NCBI GenBank assembly: GCA_964384915.1 | Contig: CAYLMA010000015.1 | Location: 3,647 to 67,646 of the forward strand | DNA: 64,000 bases | DNA from: Sulfurimicrobium sp964384915 | GTDB taxonomy: Bacteria > Pseudomonadota > Gammaproteobacteria > Burkholderiales > Sulfuricellaceae | Direction: 5' to 3' | Shown: one piece after another, positions 9,432 through 17,954 of the stretch | Layout: every line of letters starts with the position of its first letter | Position numbering within the stretch: position 1 is the first letter of the stretch | Notes under the pieces: model-generated | Databases searched by the model: none | Told to the model about the DNA's origin: nothing | Seen by the model: only the letters and a program-made list of their open reading frames with translations | Translations under genes and position numbers: made by a program

Positions 9432-10745
9432 ATGAAACCCATCAACGTAGGACTGTTAGGACTCGGCACCGTCGGCGGCGGCACGCTGACTGTATTGCGC
9501 CGCAATGCCGGAGAAATCACCCGCCGCGCCGGACGCGAAATTCGCGTTACCATGGCGGCGGTGCGCGACCTGGAAAAAGCGCGCAAATTTGCCGGCAATG
9601 AACTGGCTATCACCACCAACCCCATGGACGTGGTGGACAACCCTGATGTCGATATCGTGGTGGAACTGATCGGCGGCTATACCCTGGCCAAGGACTTGGT
9701 GCTCAAGGCTATCGCCAACGGCAAGCACGTGGTGACCGCCAACAAGGCCTTGATGGCAGTGCACGGCAACGAGATTTTCAAGGCGGCCCAGGACAAAGGC
9801 GTGATCGTGGCATTCGAAGCCGCGGTTGCAGGCGGCATCCCGGTCATCAAGGCGCTGCGCGAGGGCTTGTCCGCCAACCGCATCGAGTGGATTGCCGGCA
9901 TCATCAACGGCACCACCAACTTCATCCTCTCAGAGATGCGCGACAAGGGCCTGGCCTTCGACACCGTGCTGAAACAGGCGCAGGAACTCGGCTACGCCGA
10001 GGCCGACCCGACCTTCGACATCGAGGGCATCGATGCCGCCCACAAGCTGATGATCATGTCCGCCATCGGTTTCGGCATTCCAATGCAATTCGACAAGGCC
10101 TACACCGAAGGCATCAGCAAGCTCACCAAGGAAGACATTTCCTACGCCGAGCAACTGGGCTACCGCATCAAATTGCTGGGCATCACCAAGCGCACCGACA
10201 AGGGCATAGAACTGCGCGTGCATCCTTGCCTGATCCCCGCCAACCGCCTGATCGCCAATGTCGAAGGCGTGATGAATGCGGTGCTTGTGAAGGGCGATGC
10301 TGTGGGTGTGACCATGTATTATGGCCGCGGTGCCGGTGCCGAGCCGACTGCCTCTGCCGTGGTGGCGGACCTGGTGGACGTGACCCGGATGCTGACATCC
10401 GATCCGGAAAATCGCGTGCCGCATCTGGCGTTCCAGCCGGATGCGCTTTCCAGCGCACCTATTCTGCCCATTGAAGAAGTTCACACCTCCTACTATCTGC
10501 GCCTCAAGGCACTCGACAAGCCGGGCGTGCTGGCCGATGTGACGCGTATCCTGGCCGACCTGGGCATCTCCATCGACGCCATGATCCAGAAGGAACCGAG
10601 GGAAGGGGAAGAACAGGTGGACGTGATCCTGCTTACCCATCTGACGGTTGAAAAGGCCATTAACCAGGCGATTGCAAAAATCGAGGCGCTGCCGACCATT
10701 GCCGACAAGGTGACGCGCATCCGGCTGGAAGAACTCAACGCTTGA
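9432..10745 (+). CDS. hom: Homoserine dehydrogenase
   Basis: The 437-residue enzyme reduces aspartate semialdehyde to homoserine, the branch point to threonine and methionine. The NAD(P)-binding motif GLLGLGTVGGG is at residues 7-17. The catalytic-domain signature GIINGTTNFIL and substrate-binding PTFDIEGIDAAHK follow. A C-terminal ACT domain (YYLRLKALDKPGVLADVTRIL onward) indicates threonine feedback control, as in monofunctional bacterial enzymes. The ATG at 9432 is preferred over the upstream start at 9399 because family members begin MKPINVGLLG and an AATAAGG lies just before it. thrC follows 82 bp downstream. Confidence 0.95.
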   Translation: MKPINVGLLGLGTVGGGTLTVLRRNAGEITRRAGREIRVTMAAVRDLEKARKFAGNELAITTNPMDVVDNPDVDIVVELIGGYTLAKDLVLKAIANGKHVVTANKALMAVHGNEIFKAAQDKGVIVAFEAAVAGGIPVIKALREGLSANRIEWIAGIINGTTNFILSEMRDKGLAFDTVLKQAQELGYAEADPTFDIEGIDAAHKLMIMSAIGFGIPMQFDKAYTEGISKLTKEDISYAEQLGYRIKLLGITKRTDKGIELRVHPCLIPANRLIANVEGVMNAVLVKGDAVGVTMYYGRGAGAEPTASAVVADLVDVTRMLTSDPENRVPHLAFQPDALSSAPILPIEEVHTSYYLRLKALDKPGVLADVTRILADLGISIDAMIQKEPREGEEQVDVILLTHLTVEKAINQAIAKIEALPTIADKVTRIRLEELNA

Positions 10746-10750
10746 TTTAT

Positions 10751-10809
10751 GTAGGGTGGGGTAGCCGTAACCCACCGTTGATGGCGGGTTGCTAGATGCG
10801 AACCCACCC
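10751..10809. repeat. GGGTGGG palindromic element between hom and thrC
   Basis: A 59-bp element whose outer arms GGGTGGG and CCCACCC pair. An inner hairpin of AACCC and GGGTT also occurs. It fills most of the hom-thrC gap and ends one base before an alternative thrC ATG at 10810. It belongs to a different sequence family from the GTAGGTC repeats. Confidence 0.6.
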
Positions 10810-10827
10810 ATGCGAGGCATGAAGACC

Positions 10828-12231
10828 ATGAAATATTTGAGCACCCGAGGCGGCATGCCGCCCAAGACTTTTACTGAAATCCTGCTTGGCGGCCTCGCCA
10901 CCGACGGCGGGCTGACCATTCCCGATGCCTATCCCAAGCTGGGCAAGGATGAATTGGCAGCCATGCGCGGCATGAACTACCGCGATCTGGCGTTCGAGGT
11001 GATACGCCGCTTTGCCGACGATATTCCCGCTGCCGATCTCAGGGCGATTGTCGATAAAACCTATACTGCCGAAATATTCCGCAGCGAAGACATCACGCCG
11101 GTCAAAACGCTGGAGCCGGGCTTGCATATCCTCGGATTGTCCAATGGCCCGACGCTGGCCTTCAAGGACGTGGCGATGCAATTGCTCGGCAACCTGTTCG
11201 AGTATGTGCTGGAACAGGAAAATGCCGAGATCAACATCCTTGGCGCGACCTCGGGTGACACCGGCAGCGCGGCGGAATACGCCATGCGCGGCAAGCAGCG
11301 GGTGAAGGTGTTCATGCTCTCGCCGCTGGGAAAGATGAGCCCGTTCCAGACGGCGCAAATGTTCTCGCTGCAGGAGCCGAATATTTTCAATATCGCCGTA
11401 AAGGGCGTGTTCGACGACTGCCAGGACATTGTCAAGGCGGTTTCCAACGACCTGGAATTCAAGGCGCAGCACAAGATCGGCGCGGTCAATTCGATCAACT
11501 GGGCGCGCGTGACAGCCCAGGTGGTGTATTACTTCAAGGCCTATTTTGCGGTCACCAGAAGCAACGAAGAGGAAGTGTCGTTCTCGGTGCCTTCGGGCAA
11601 TTTCGGCAATGTCTGCGCCGGCCACATCGCCAAACAGATGGGCTTGCCGATTCGTAAGCTGATCGTCGCCACCAACGAAAATGACGTGCTGGACGAGTTC
11701 TTCCGCACTGGGGCATACCGCCCGCGCCCTGAGACGCAGCACACCAGCAGCCCCTCGATGGATATTTCCAAGGCGTCCAATTTCGAGCGCTTTGTCTATG
11801 ACCTGGTGGGCCGCGACCCGGCTGTGATCAAGGAGCTGTGGCAGAAAGTGGATGGCGGCGGCAGTTTCGACCTGTCCGCAACCCCTTATTTTGCACGGGT
11901 AAAGGATTTCGGTTTTACCTCCGGCGAGAGCAGCCACGCCGACCGCCTCGAAACCATACGCCACATCTACCAGAAATATGGCGTGATGATCGACACCCAT
12001 ACCGCCGATGGCGTCAAGGTGGGCCTGGAGCACCGCGAAGCAGGCATTCCGCTGATTTGCCTGGAAACCGCATTGCCTGCCAAGTTCGACGAGACCATAC
12101 GCGAGGCCTTGGGTCGCCATGCCGAGCGTCCGTCCGAACTGGCTGACCTTGAAAAACGGCCACAGCGCTACGAAGTAATGGATTCAAGTGCCGATGCGGT
12201 GAAGCGTTTTATCGTCGCCCATTCCGGCTAA
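10828..12231 (+). CDS. thrC: Threonine synthase
   Basis: The 467-residue PLP enzyme converts O-phosphohomoserine to threonine. The Schiff-base lysine is K113 in GPTLAFKDVAMQLL, and the phosphate/PLP loop GATSGDTGSAAEYA follows. Its length and the N-terminus MKYLSTRGGMPPKTF match the long proteobacterial threonine synthase class. The ATG at 10828 has GAGG about 10 bases upstream; ATGs at 10810 and 10819 are in frame but less well placed. It works directly after hom in the same transcription unit. Confidence 0.95.
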   Translation: MKYLSTRGGMPPKTFTEILLGGLATDGGLTIPDAYPKLGKDELAAMRGMNYRDLAFEVIRRFADDIPAADLRAIVDKTYTAEIFRSEDITPVKTLEPGLHILGLSNGPTLAFKDVAMQLLGNLFEYVLEQENAEINILGATSGDTGSAAEYAMRGKQRVKVFMLSPLGKMSPFQTAQMFSLQEPNIFNIAVKGVFDDCQDIVKAVSNDLEFKAQHKIGAVNSINWARVTAQVVYYFKAYFAVTRSNEEEVSFSVPSGNFGNVCAGHIAKQMGLPIRKLIVATNENDVLDEFFRTGAYRPRPETQHTSSPSMDISKASNFERFVYDLVGRDPAVIKELWQKVDGGGSFDLSATPYFARVKDFGFTSGESSHADRLETIRHIYQKYGVMIDTHTADGVKVGLEHREAGIPLICLETALPAKFDETIREALGRHAERPSELADLEKRPQRYEVMDSSADAVKRFIVAHSG

Positions 12232-12259
12232 GCTTTCTTCATAAAGGGTCGAGGTAAAT

Positions 12260-12637
12260 TTGGCAGAAAAACTGGTCATGATGCTGCTCACACCGGACCC
12301 GGACAAGCCCCACACCTGCGGCTCTCCATTTTTCCAGGCTGCCTGCGCGGCAGCCATGGATGTCGAGGTGGAGGTCTATTTTGCCAGCCGCGCCGCACGC
12401 CTGCTGGTCAAGGGCGTGGCGGAGCGGATCTACCCCAGCGATAACGCCTCCAAGACCGTATATGAATTCATGCAGGATGCTGCCGGCAACGGTGCCAAGT
12501 TCTTCGTTTGCGGCGGTGCGGTGGATGCCCTGGGCGCCTCGGTAAACGAGTTGATTCCGGAATGCAACGGTATTTCCGGCGTTACCGCCTACATCGGGCG
12601 GGTGATGGATGACGAGTGGAAGTCGATCAGTTACTGA
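12260..12637 (+). CDS. DsrE-family protein
   Basis: A 125-residue cytosolic DsrE/DsrF-like protein: MMLLTPDPDKPHTCGSPFFQ at the N-terminus, then the FFVCGGAVDALG loop with a conserved cysteine near residue 82. DsrE-like folds carry or sense sulfur, but this subgroup has no assigned reaction. The start is a TTG at 12260, chosen because GAGGT lies 4 bases before it; the next in-frame ATG (residue 7) would cut the first beta strand. It follows thrC by 28 bp and may be co-transcribed. Its 3' end overlaps the convergent hpnE by 11 bp. Confidence 0.75.
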   Translation: MAEKLVMMLLTPDPDKPHTCGSPFFQAACAAAMDVEVEVYFASRAARLLVKGVAERIYPSDNASKTVYEFMQDAAGNGAKFFVCGGAVDALGASVNELIPECNGISGVTAYIGRVMDDEWKSISY

Positions 12638-13925
12638 TCGATCCTGAAATCAGCTCCGCGCATTTCACCCCGCTGCGCACCGCGCTCTCGATGGTGGCCG
12701 GGTAGTCACTCGCGGTATAGTCACCTGCAAGGTAGAAATTTCTCAGGCCGGTTTTCTGATCCGGACGCTCCGTCCCGACCGCGCAGGCAAAAGTCGCGCG
12801 TTTTTCCACGATCACCTTGTGCCAGAGCGGTTCGGGCAACTCGAAAACCTGTGCCAACTCGGCTGTGATCCGGGCTGCCATCTGCTCCGCCGGAATGTGC
12901 TGCCAGGCGCCTTCTGTGCTGATGATGACCGCCAGCAAGCCCGGTATGCCATGTGTCCGGCCATGATCAAACACCCATTGCGCCCATCCGCCGCTCAAAC
13001 CCAGCATGGGGTGCGGCAGCCCTACCTGTTCCGGATATTGCAGATAAATCGTGGCGATGGGCTGGTAGGAAAATTTCTGGATCAATCCGGCTGCCGCTGC
13101 AAGTTCGGGAAGTGCGGAAATCAGCGGCAGGGCGTGCTGAGGCGCCGTAGCGCAGATGATATGGCTGAAGTTTTCAGATCCGTCTGCCCAGTGCAGAGTG
13201 AATCCCTGATCAGCGGCTTCAATCTGCCTGATGCGGCAGCCGGTCAGGATGTTCCCGCCCCGGTTTCGGATATGGTTTGCAGCGGCATCAGGCAGCAAGG
13301 CTGACAGATCGACACGTGGCAGCACCATGTCGCTGTCGCTACGCGCGTGGCTGAAGCTGTCGCGCAACACATTCAGGAAAACCTGTGCGGAAGCCTGATC
13401 CATGGGGGTGTTGAGCGCAGCCAGGCACAGCGGCTCCCACAGCAGGCGGCCGATATTGCCGTCCTGGCCGTGCCGGGCCAGCAGGCTGGCTACGCTGGTG
13501 TCCTGTTCCAGGCGAAAACCCGTGAGCCTGAGCCTGATGGCAAAGCGGATGGCGGAAAGGCGCTCGCCGAACGGCAGCCCCTGTGCATTCAGCAATCCTA
13601 GCAGCAGGTGGAGCGGGGCAGGCAGGGCAGGGGCCCTGAGCGCGAACCGGCCGGGCACGGAAAGTGCCAGCGGCAGCCGTAGTACAGCATCTCGCACACC
13701 GATGCTGTCTATCAGGCTCAGTGTTTCGTGGTAGGCGCCAAGCAGAATATGCTGGCCATTATCCAGCCTGGCCCCACGGTAATCGACACTGCGCGCGCGG
13801 CCACCCAGTATCATGCCCGCTTCAAACAAGGTTACGGGGATGCCGCTTTCTGCAAGCCGGAGTGCTGCGGCGATACCGGCATAGCCGGCGCCGATGACAG
13901 CGACCTGCTTTAGCCCTTCAGCCAT
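12627..13925 (-). CDS. hpnE: Hydroxysqualene dehydroxylase HpnE
   Basis: A FAD-dependent amine-oxidase-fold protein of 432 residues. The Rossmann motif VAVIGAGYAGIAAALRLAESG is at the N-terminus and the FAD ribose-binding E lies in VTLFEAG, followed by GGRARS. The C-terminal FAD contact FYLAGDYTASDYPATIESAVRSG is intact. In the HpnCDE route it reduces hydroxysqualene to squalene, the hopanoid precursor. The ATG at 13925 is preferred over the ORF start at 13991 because the upstream residues are unlike the family. It overlaps hpnD by 16 bp, which suggests translational coupling. Squalene-hopene cyclase is not in the window. Confidence 0.93.
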   Translation of the reverse strand: MAEGLKQVAVIGAGYAGIAAALRLAESGIPVTLFEAGMILGGRARSVDYRGARLDNGQHILLGAYHETLSLIDSIGVRDAVLRLPLALSVPGRFALRAPALPAPLHLLLGLLNAQGLPFGERLSAIRFAIRLRLTGFRLEQDTSVASLLARHGQDGNIGRLLWEPLCLAALNTPMDQASAQVFLNVLRDSFSHARSDSDMVLPRVDLSALLPDAAANHIRNRGGNILTGCRIRQIEAADQGFTLHWADGSENFSHIICATAPQHALPLISALPELAAAAGLIQKFSYQPIATIYLQYPEQVGLPHPMLGLSGGWAQWVFDHGRTHGIPGLLAVIISTEGAWQHIPAEQMAARITAELAQVFELPEPLWHKVIVEKRATFACAVGTERPDQKTGLRNFYLAGDYTASDYPATIESAVRSGVKCAELISGSISN

Positions 13926-14743
13926 GTCCGCCAGGCGATCCACAGCTTGCGCAGCGGCGGCAGGGAAGTTTTCTGCTTCAGTACATGGCAACCATCGGAC
14001 TCGATTTCATCCAGCACGGTGCGGTAGATGGCGGCCATGATCAGGCCGGGCATCTGGGTTTTGCGGTCTACTTCAGGCAGGGCAGCCATGGCTTGAGTGT
14101 AATATTGCCTTGCGCGCTCGATCTGGAATGCCATGAGCTTGCTGAATGCTTCCGTCTCCCTGGACTGCAAAATGTCGGCCTCGCTCACGCCGAATCGCTG
14201 CAGTTCATCGAGCGGCAGGTAAATACGATTCCGGCGCGCATCCTCGCCCACGTCGCGGATGATGTTGGTGAGCTGGAAAGCCAGGCCAAGATCGTGCGCA
14301 TACTTCGTGGTCTGGCGGTTGCTGTAACCGAATATCGCCGCCGCCATCAAGCCCACCACGCTTGCAACACGGTAGCAATAAAGCTGCAAGGCCTTGAAAT
14401 CGGCGTAGCGGTTGCTGTTCAGATCCATTTCCATGCCGTCGATGATCTCGAGAAATTGCTCCCTTGGAAGATCAAAGGCGCGGATGGCGGGCAGCAGAGC
14501 CTGACTGACCGGGTGGCGCGGCTTGCCGTCAAAGGTTTGGGCGATTTCCTCGCGCCACCAGGCGAGCTTGGTGCGTGCGATCTGAGGTTCATGGCATTCG
14601 TCTACGACATCATCGACTTCGCGGCAAAAGGCATATAGCGCGGTGATGGCCAAACGCCTATGCTGCGGCAAAAATCGGAAGCTGTTGTAAAAGCTTGATC
14701 CGCTGCTGGCGGCTTTTTCCTGGCAGTATTCTTCAGGCGTCAT
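13910..14743 (-). CDS. hpnD: Presqualene diphosphate synthase HpnD
   Basis: A squalene/phytoene synthase family protein of 277 residues. The two Mg-diphosphate-binding aspartate motifs are visible: CREVDDVVDE in the first half and NIIRDVGEDARRNRIYLP in the second. HpnD joins two farnesyl diphosphates into presqualene diphosphate. The ATG at 14743 (MTPEEYCQEKAASSGSSFY) overlaps the hpnC stop as TAATG, so re-initiation is likely and the longer ORF starting at 14782 is rejected. It is the middle gene of hpnC-hpnD-hpnE. Confidence 0.95.
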   Translation of the reverse strand: MTPEEYCQEKAASSGSSFYNSFRFLPQHRRLAITALYAFCREVDDVVDECHEPQIARTKLAWWREEIAQTFDGKPRHPVSQALLPAIRAFDLPREQFLEIIDGMEMDLNSNRYADFKALQLYCYRVASVVGLMAAAIFGYSNRQTTKYAHDLGLAFQLTNIIRDVGEDARRNRIYLPLDELQRFGVSEADILQSRETEAFSKLMAFQIERARQYYTQAMAALPEVDRKTQMPGLIMAAIYRTVLDEIESDGCHVLKQKTSLPPLRKLWIAWRTWLKG

Positions 14744-15555
14744 TATTTCGCTCGTATGGAACGGTAAAACATGTAAGCCCAATCACCGGTCTTTAGTACG
14801 GGGCGCTGGTTGAAAATGTCGCCACGGGATTTGTGCAGTTTGCGCAGAATGGATTCGCCTCCCATGATGATCATGCGCATTTCAAGGCCAATCCGGCCCG
14901 GCAATATTTTACCCAGCGGAGCGCCTGCCTGGAGCATTTTTCGAGCACGCTCGATCTGCGACTGCATGAACATGCCCCAAGCGCCTCCGCTGTCGCTTCG
15001 GGCGATTTGATCCTCGCTGATCCGGTATTTTTCCATTTCATCCTGAGGCAGGTATATGCGGTCCTTGCGGTAGTCAATCGCTACATCCTGCAGAAAATTG
15101 ATCAGTTGCAGACTGGAACAGATTGCGTCGGAATAGGCAAGGTTGCGGCTGTCCGTGGCGCCATACAGATGCAGCAGCAGACGTCCCACCGGATTGGCGG
15201 AGCGGCGGCAGTAATCCATGACTTCACCAAAATGCGCGTAGCGCTTTTTGCTCACGTCCTGGGAGAAGGCATCGAGCAGATCGTGAAATAAAACTATAGG
15301 CAGTTGATATTGTGCGATGATTTCGGCCAGTTGCCCGAAAAGCGCTGTTTCCGGTTGCGATCCGGATGCAATTCGCCCCAGTTCGCTGCGGAACCCATCC
15401 AGCAGCTCCAGTCGCGTCGTATCGTCCAGGTCGCCCTCGTCGGCGAAATCGTCAGCCTGGCGCGAAAAAGTGTAAATGATGCCGACAGGATGACGCAGGC
15501 GACGGGGGAGCAGGATGGATGCGACAGGAAAATTTTCGTAATGTTGGGTGGTCAT
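14743..15555 (-). CDS. hpnC: Hydroxysqualene synthase HpnC
   Basis: The 270-residue squalene/phytoene synthase homologue converts presqualene diphosphate to hydroxysqualene. Both aspartate-rich motifs are present: SRQADDFADEGD and NFLQDVAIDYRKDRIYLP. The opening MTTQHYENFPVASILLPRRL is typical of HpnC. It is first in the minus-strand hpnCDE unit and reads away from the tRNA-Leu gene, whose 5' end is 47 bp from its start codon, so both promoters share that short gap. Confidence 0.94.
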   Translation of the reverse strand: MTTQHYENFPVASILLPRRLRHPVGIIYTFSRQADDFADEGDLDDTTRLELLDGFRSELGRIASGSQPETALFGQLAEIIAQYQLPIVLFHDLLDAFSQDVSKKRYAHFGEVMDYCRRSANPVGRLLLHLYGATDSRNLAYSDAICSSLQLINFLQDVAIDYRKDRIYLPQDEMEKYRISEDQIARSDSGGAWGMFMQSQIERARKMLQAGAPLGKILPGRIGLEMRMIIMGGESILRKLHKSRGDIFNQRPVLKTGDWAYMFYRSIRAK

Positions 15556-15602
15556 TGAGCAAACTGGCAGCCTGAGGCGGGATAGTTTACACTACGCAAC
15601 TC

Positions 15603-15687
<85 letters not shown>

Positions 15688-16040
15688 AATTTTCTCTCAA
15701 GAACGGATTCAATGTTTTAGCGGTATTGCCAAAATATTGAAAATCACGGCCTTTTACAAAGGGTGAAGTTAATTCAAGGCTTGCCCCCATCTTTGCTGCT
15801 CTCTCTAATTGTTGCTGGATGTCGAAATTATTTACACCCGTACAAGTATGAGTCGGGGCGGTTAAGAGTTTGTCCGCGAATAAAATCAATATGTAACTGT
15901 TTTACATGTGAAAATAATTTTCATGCCGTGTTATGGAACGTATATTGCTAGTTATTGATCAACTCCGCGCTTTTGGTCAAATCTGGGTAAAATGTTTTGA
16001 AAGGATTTGCCAGGGCAAATGACGTTCCAAGGAGAATGGC
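15688..16040. other. Upstream region of the HprK-type cassette
   Basis: A 353-bp AT-rich stretch between tRNA-Leu and the Tat-exported protein gene. It holds the sigma-54 promoter candidate at 15934. Two possible activator sites lie upstream: an inverted repeat TGTAA-N5-TTACA at 15892-15906 and a weak relative of the 17-bp enhancer motif at 15871-15887. No convincing gene is present. Confidence 0.5.
15934..15949 (+). promoter_or_regulatory. Sigma-54 promoter candidate for the HprK-type cassette
   Basis: TGGAACG-tata-TTGCT matches the sigma-54 consensus TGGCACG-N4-TTGCW with one mismatch and exact spacing (GG to GC 12 bp). Transcription would begin near 15960, leaving a leader of about 80 bases before the ATG at 16041. 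That gene has a good AAGGAGAA ribosome site. Confidence 0.7.
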
Positions 16041-16694
16041 ATGAACAATTATGAAAATCAGAATAGCGAGATGGAAAAAACACAATTCGATCATGATCTC
16101 GCCGACCAAACAAGGCAGCCAGTAGACGAATCGCGCAGGGGCTTCACAAAGTCCGGTCTGGCTTTATCGGGGGTGATTCTTACCCTTGCCAGTCGGCCGG
16201 TAATGGCTTGTACGTGCAAATCACCATCAGGCTTCCTCTCCGGCAATGTCAGCGCCTCTGGCACGCCACAAGAATGTAACGGCTTGTCTCCCGGCTATTG
16301 GGGCAATAAACCGGAAGATTGGCCGTCGCCATACAAGGCGGGAACATGTACTGGTACCGTGAAAGTCTGTAACCATCCAGACAACTGGACGACCAAAGAC
16401 GCAACATTATTTAAGGCTGTATTTAATTGCAACAACTATGGGGCGATTTACTCTGAGTACACCATGTTTCAGGTGGTCTGGTTGGGAGGGGGCGGTGACC
16501 CTGACCAGTTGGGGGCTCACATCATTGCGGCCTTGCTTAATGCCAGGAAGGGATTGACGCCAGTATTAACCGAAGCGCAGGTCATAAACATGTTCAACGA
16601 ATGGAATTTAAATGGCTATTTTGAACCGACCGCGAGCGTTAAGTGGTACGGGGCGGATATTGTCGAATACATAGTAAGCACATTTGATGATTAA
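16041..16694 (+). CDS. Tat-exported cysteine-rich protein with GYW motif, first gene of HprK-type cassette
   Basis: No named function is recognised. The 217-residue protein has a polar N-terminal extension of 30 residues, then a twin-arginine motif SRRGFTK (31-37) and a hydrophobic core ending in ASRPVMA before C57. This is a good Tat signal, and VMAC could even be a weak lipobox. The mature part is cysteine-rich (CTC at 57-59) and carries SPGYWGNKPEDWP, resembling the GYWKNH-type motif of various secreted proteins. The ATG has AAGGAGAA 6 bases upstream. It heads a unit with the PqqD-like, HprK-like and nucleotidyltransferase genes, suggesting it may be the molecule they modify; this is inference. 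Its own sigma-54-type promoter is at 15934. Confidence 0.8.
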   Translation: MNNYENQNSEMEKTQFDHDLADQTRQPVDESRRGFTKSGLALSGVILTLASRPVMACTCKSPSGFLSGNVSASGTPQECNGLSPGYWGNKPEDWPSPYKAGTCTGTVKVCNHPDNWTTKDATLFKAVFNCNNYGAIYSEYTMFQVVWLGGGGDPDQLGAHIIAALLNARKGLTPVLTEAQVINMFNEWNLNGYFEPTASVKWYGADIVEYIVSTFDD

Positions 16695-16763
16695 TGTGTT
16701 CTATCATGGATTGAATTTCCGTGAAGATGCTTCGCCTTTGCAGAAAGTTGAGTTCAATTAAGA

Positions 16764-17036
16764 ATGATGTGGCAAGTGATTCCCGGTGATGCCCTTCACT
16801 TCCGCGTATGGGAGGGTGAGTTTGTTGTTTACAATAGCTTGTCCGGGGACACGCATCTTCTGGGTTCTGCTGCTGCTCATGCCCTGCTAAAACTACAACA
16901 AACAAGCTCGGATGCGCTCACCCTGGCCGCCACTCTTGCCCCTCTGATGAAAGCTGAAATGGATGATGAGTTTGTGTCTCAAATAGAACAGATTCTTGCC
17001 GACCTTGGCAAACTTGCCTTGATAGAACGTAGCTGA
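16764..17036 (+). CDS. PqqD-like peptide chaperone of the HprK-related (HPr-rel-A) system
   Basis: A 90-residue PqqD-fold protein. The N-terminal strand pattern FRVWEGEFVVYNSLSGDTHLLGS, followed by a helix-rich C-terminal half (FVSQIEQILADLGKLALIER), is typical of the PqqD-family proteins annotated next to HprK-related kinase A. PqqD relatives present a peptide to a modifying enzyme as a RiPP recognition element. The stop is 2 bp before the kinase start, so the pair is co-translated. The start ATG at 16764 has only a weak Shine-Dalgarno; the second ATG at 16767 is equally possible. Confidence 0.82.
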   Translation: MMWQVIPGDALHFRVWEGEFVVYNSLSGDTHLLGSAAAHALLKLQQTSSDALTLAATLAPLMKAEMDDEFVSQIEQILADLGKLALIERS

Positions 17037-17038
17037 TT

Positions 17039-17953
17039 TTGAATGTTTCCGCGTTAACCCTCTCAGATCTTGGGCTCCGGCTCAAACAGGCAGGAATCTT
17101 CCTCCAGACCGGCTCGTTCATCACCCATCTGCAAACCTCGATATCCAGCGTGGCTGAAGGCGTCAGCTTGCTTTACGCCGATTATCCATTGCTGGAACAT
17201 GCGGATTTCGCGGATTTCCACGTCAGCCTTGCCCCCCCCCGTAACCTGAGACGCTGGTTCAAGCCCCAGGTGTTATTTCTCTTTGATGGAAAGCCTCCAT
17301 TTAAACCCCTGCCGCTCGACCAGGCGTTCCCGATGTTGGAGTGGGGGCTTAACTGGTGCGTGTCGAGCCACGCCAACCGCTACTTGATCATCCATGCAGC
17401 CGTGGTGGAGAAGGGGGGGCATGCCGCCATTTTGCCCGCTCCCCCCGGCTCGGGTAAAAGCACACTGTGTGCGGCATTGGTGAACCGCGGCTGGCGATTG
17501 CTTTCGGATGAGCTTGCTTTGGTGCGCGTCAGCGATGGAAAAATTATCCCGCTTCCCCGCCCTGTCAGTTTAAAAAATGAATCCATTGATATCATCCAGC
17601 AATACGAGCCAGATGCGACCCTCAGCCGCAAGGTCAGCGACACGATGAAGGGCACGGTTGCCCATATGAAAGTGCCCACGGACAGCATCGTCCGCGCTGG
17701 GGAAACCGCGCGGGCGGCCTGGGTGATCTTCCCGAAATATCAGGCCGGTGCAGCTGCCCGCCTGGAAGCTTTGCCGCAAGCCCGCGCCTTTATGCGGATC
17801 GCGGATAACGCTTTTAATTACAGCCTGCTGGGAGTCAAGGGCTTTGAGACCATGGCAGGCCTGATCGATGCATCCCTGTGCTATGATTTTATTTATAGCG
17901 TCCTGGACGAAGCCATTGAAACATTTGCTGCATTAAAGCCGCCAGCCATCTGA
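17039..17953 (+). CDS. HprK-related kinase A
   Basis: A 304-residue P-loop protein related to the C-terminal catalytic domain of HPr serine kinase/phosphorylase. The Walker A motif APPGSGKST is at 134-142 (K140, S141) and the Walker-B-like RLLSDELALV near 153-162. The HPrK N-terminal domain is absent and no HPr gene is nearby, so the substrate is probably something else, perhaps the Tat-exported protein or a sugar/peptide precursor. The start is a TTG at 17039, 2 bp after the PqqD-like stop. The coding sequence contains nine consecutive C bases at 17232-17240. The next gene starts 1 bp after its stop. Confidence 0.85.
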   Translation: MNVSALTLSDLGLRLKQAGIFLQTGSFITHLQTSISSVAEGVSLLYADYPLLEHADFADFHVSLAPPRNLRRWFKPQVLFLFDGKPPFKPLPLDQAFPMLEWGLNWCVSSHANRYLIIHAAVVEKGGHAAILPAPPGSGKSTLCAALVNRGWRLLSDELALVRVSDGKIIPLPRPVSLKNESIDIIQQYEPDATLSRKVSDTMKGTVAHMKVPTDSIVRAGETARAAWVIFPKYQAGAAARLEALPQARAFMRIADNAFNYSLLGVKGFETMAGLIDASLCYDFIYSVLDEAIETFAALKPPAI

Positions 17954-17954
17954 A

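Noticed and set aside
10792..12120. A 442-codon open frame antisense to thrC
   Set aside because: Shadow of threonine synthase; no ribosome site and low-similarity residue composition.
15871..15887. A fourth copy of the enhancer motif upstream of the HprK-type cassette
   Set aside because: Only the first four bases and a TAAAA core fit without gaps; kept as a weak note, not called.
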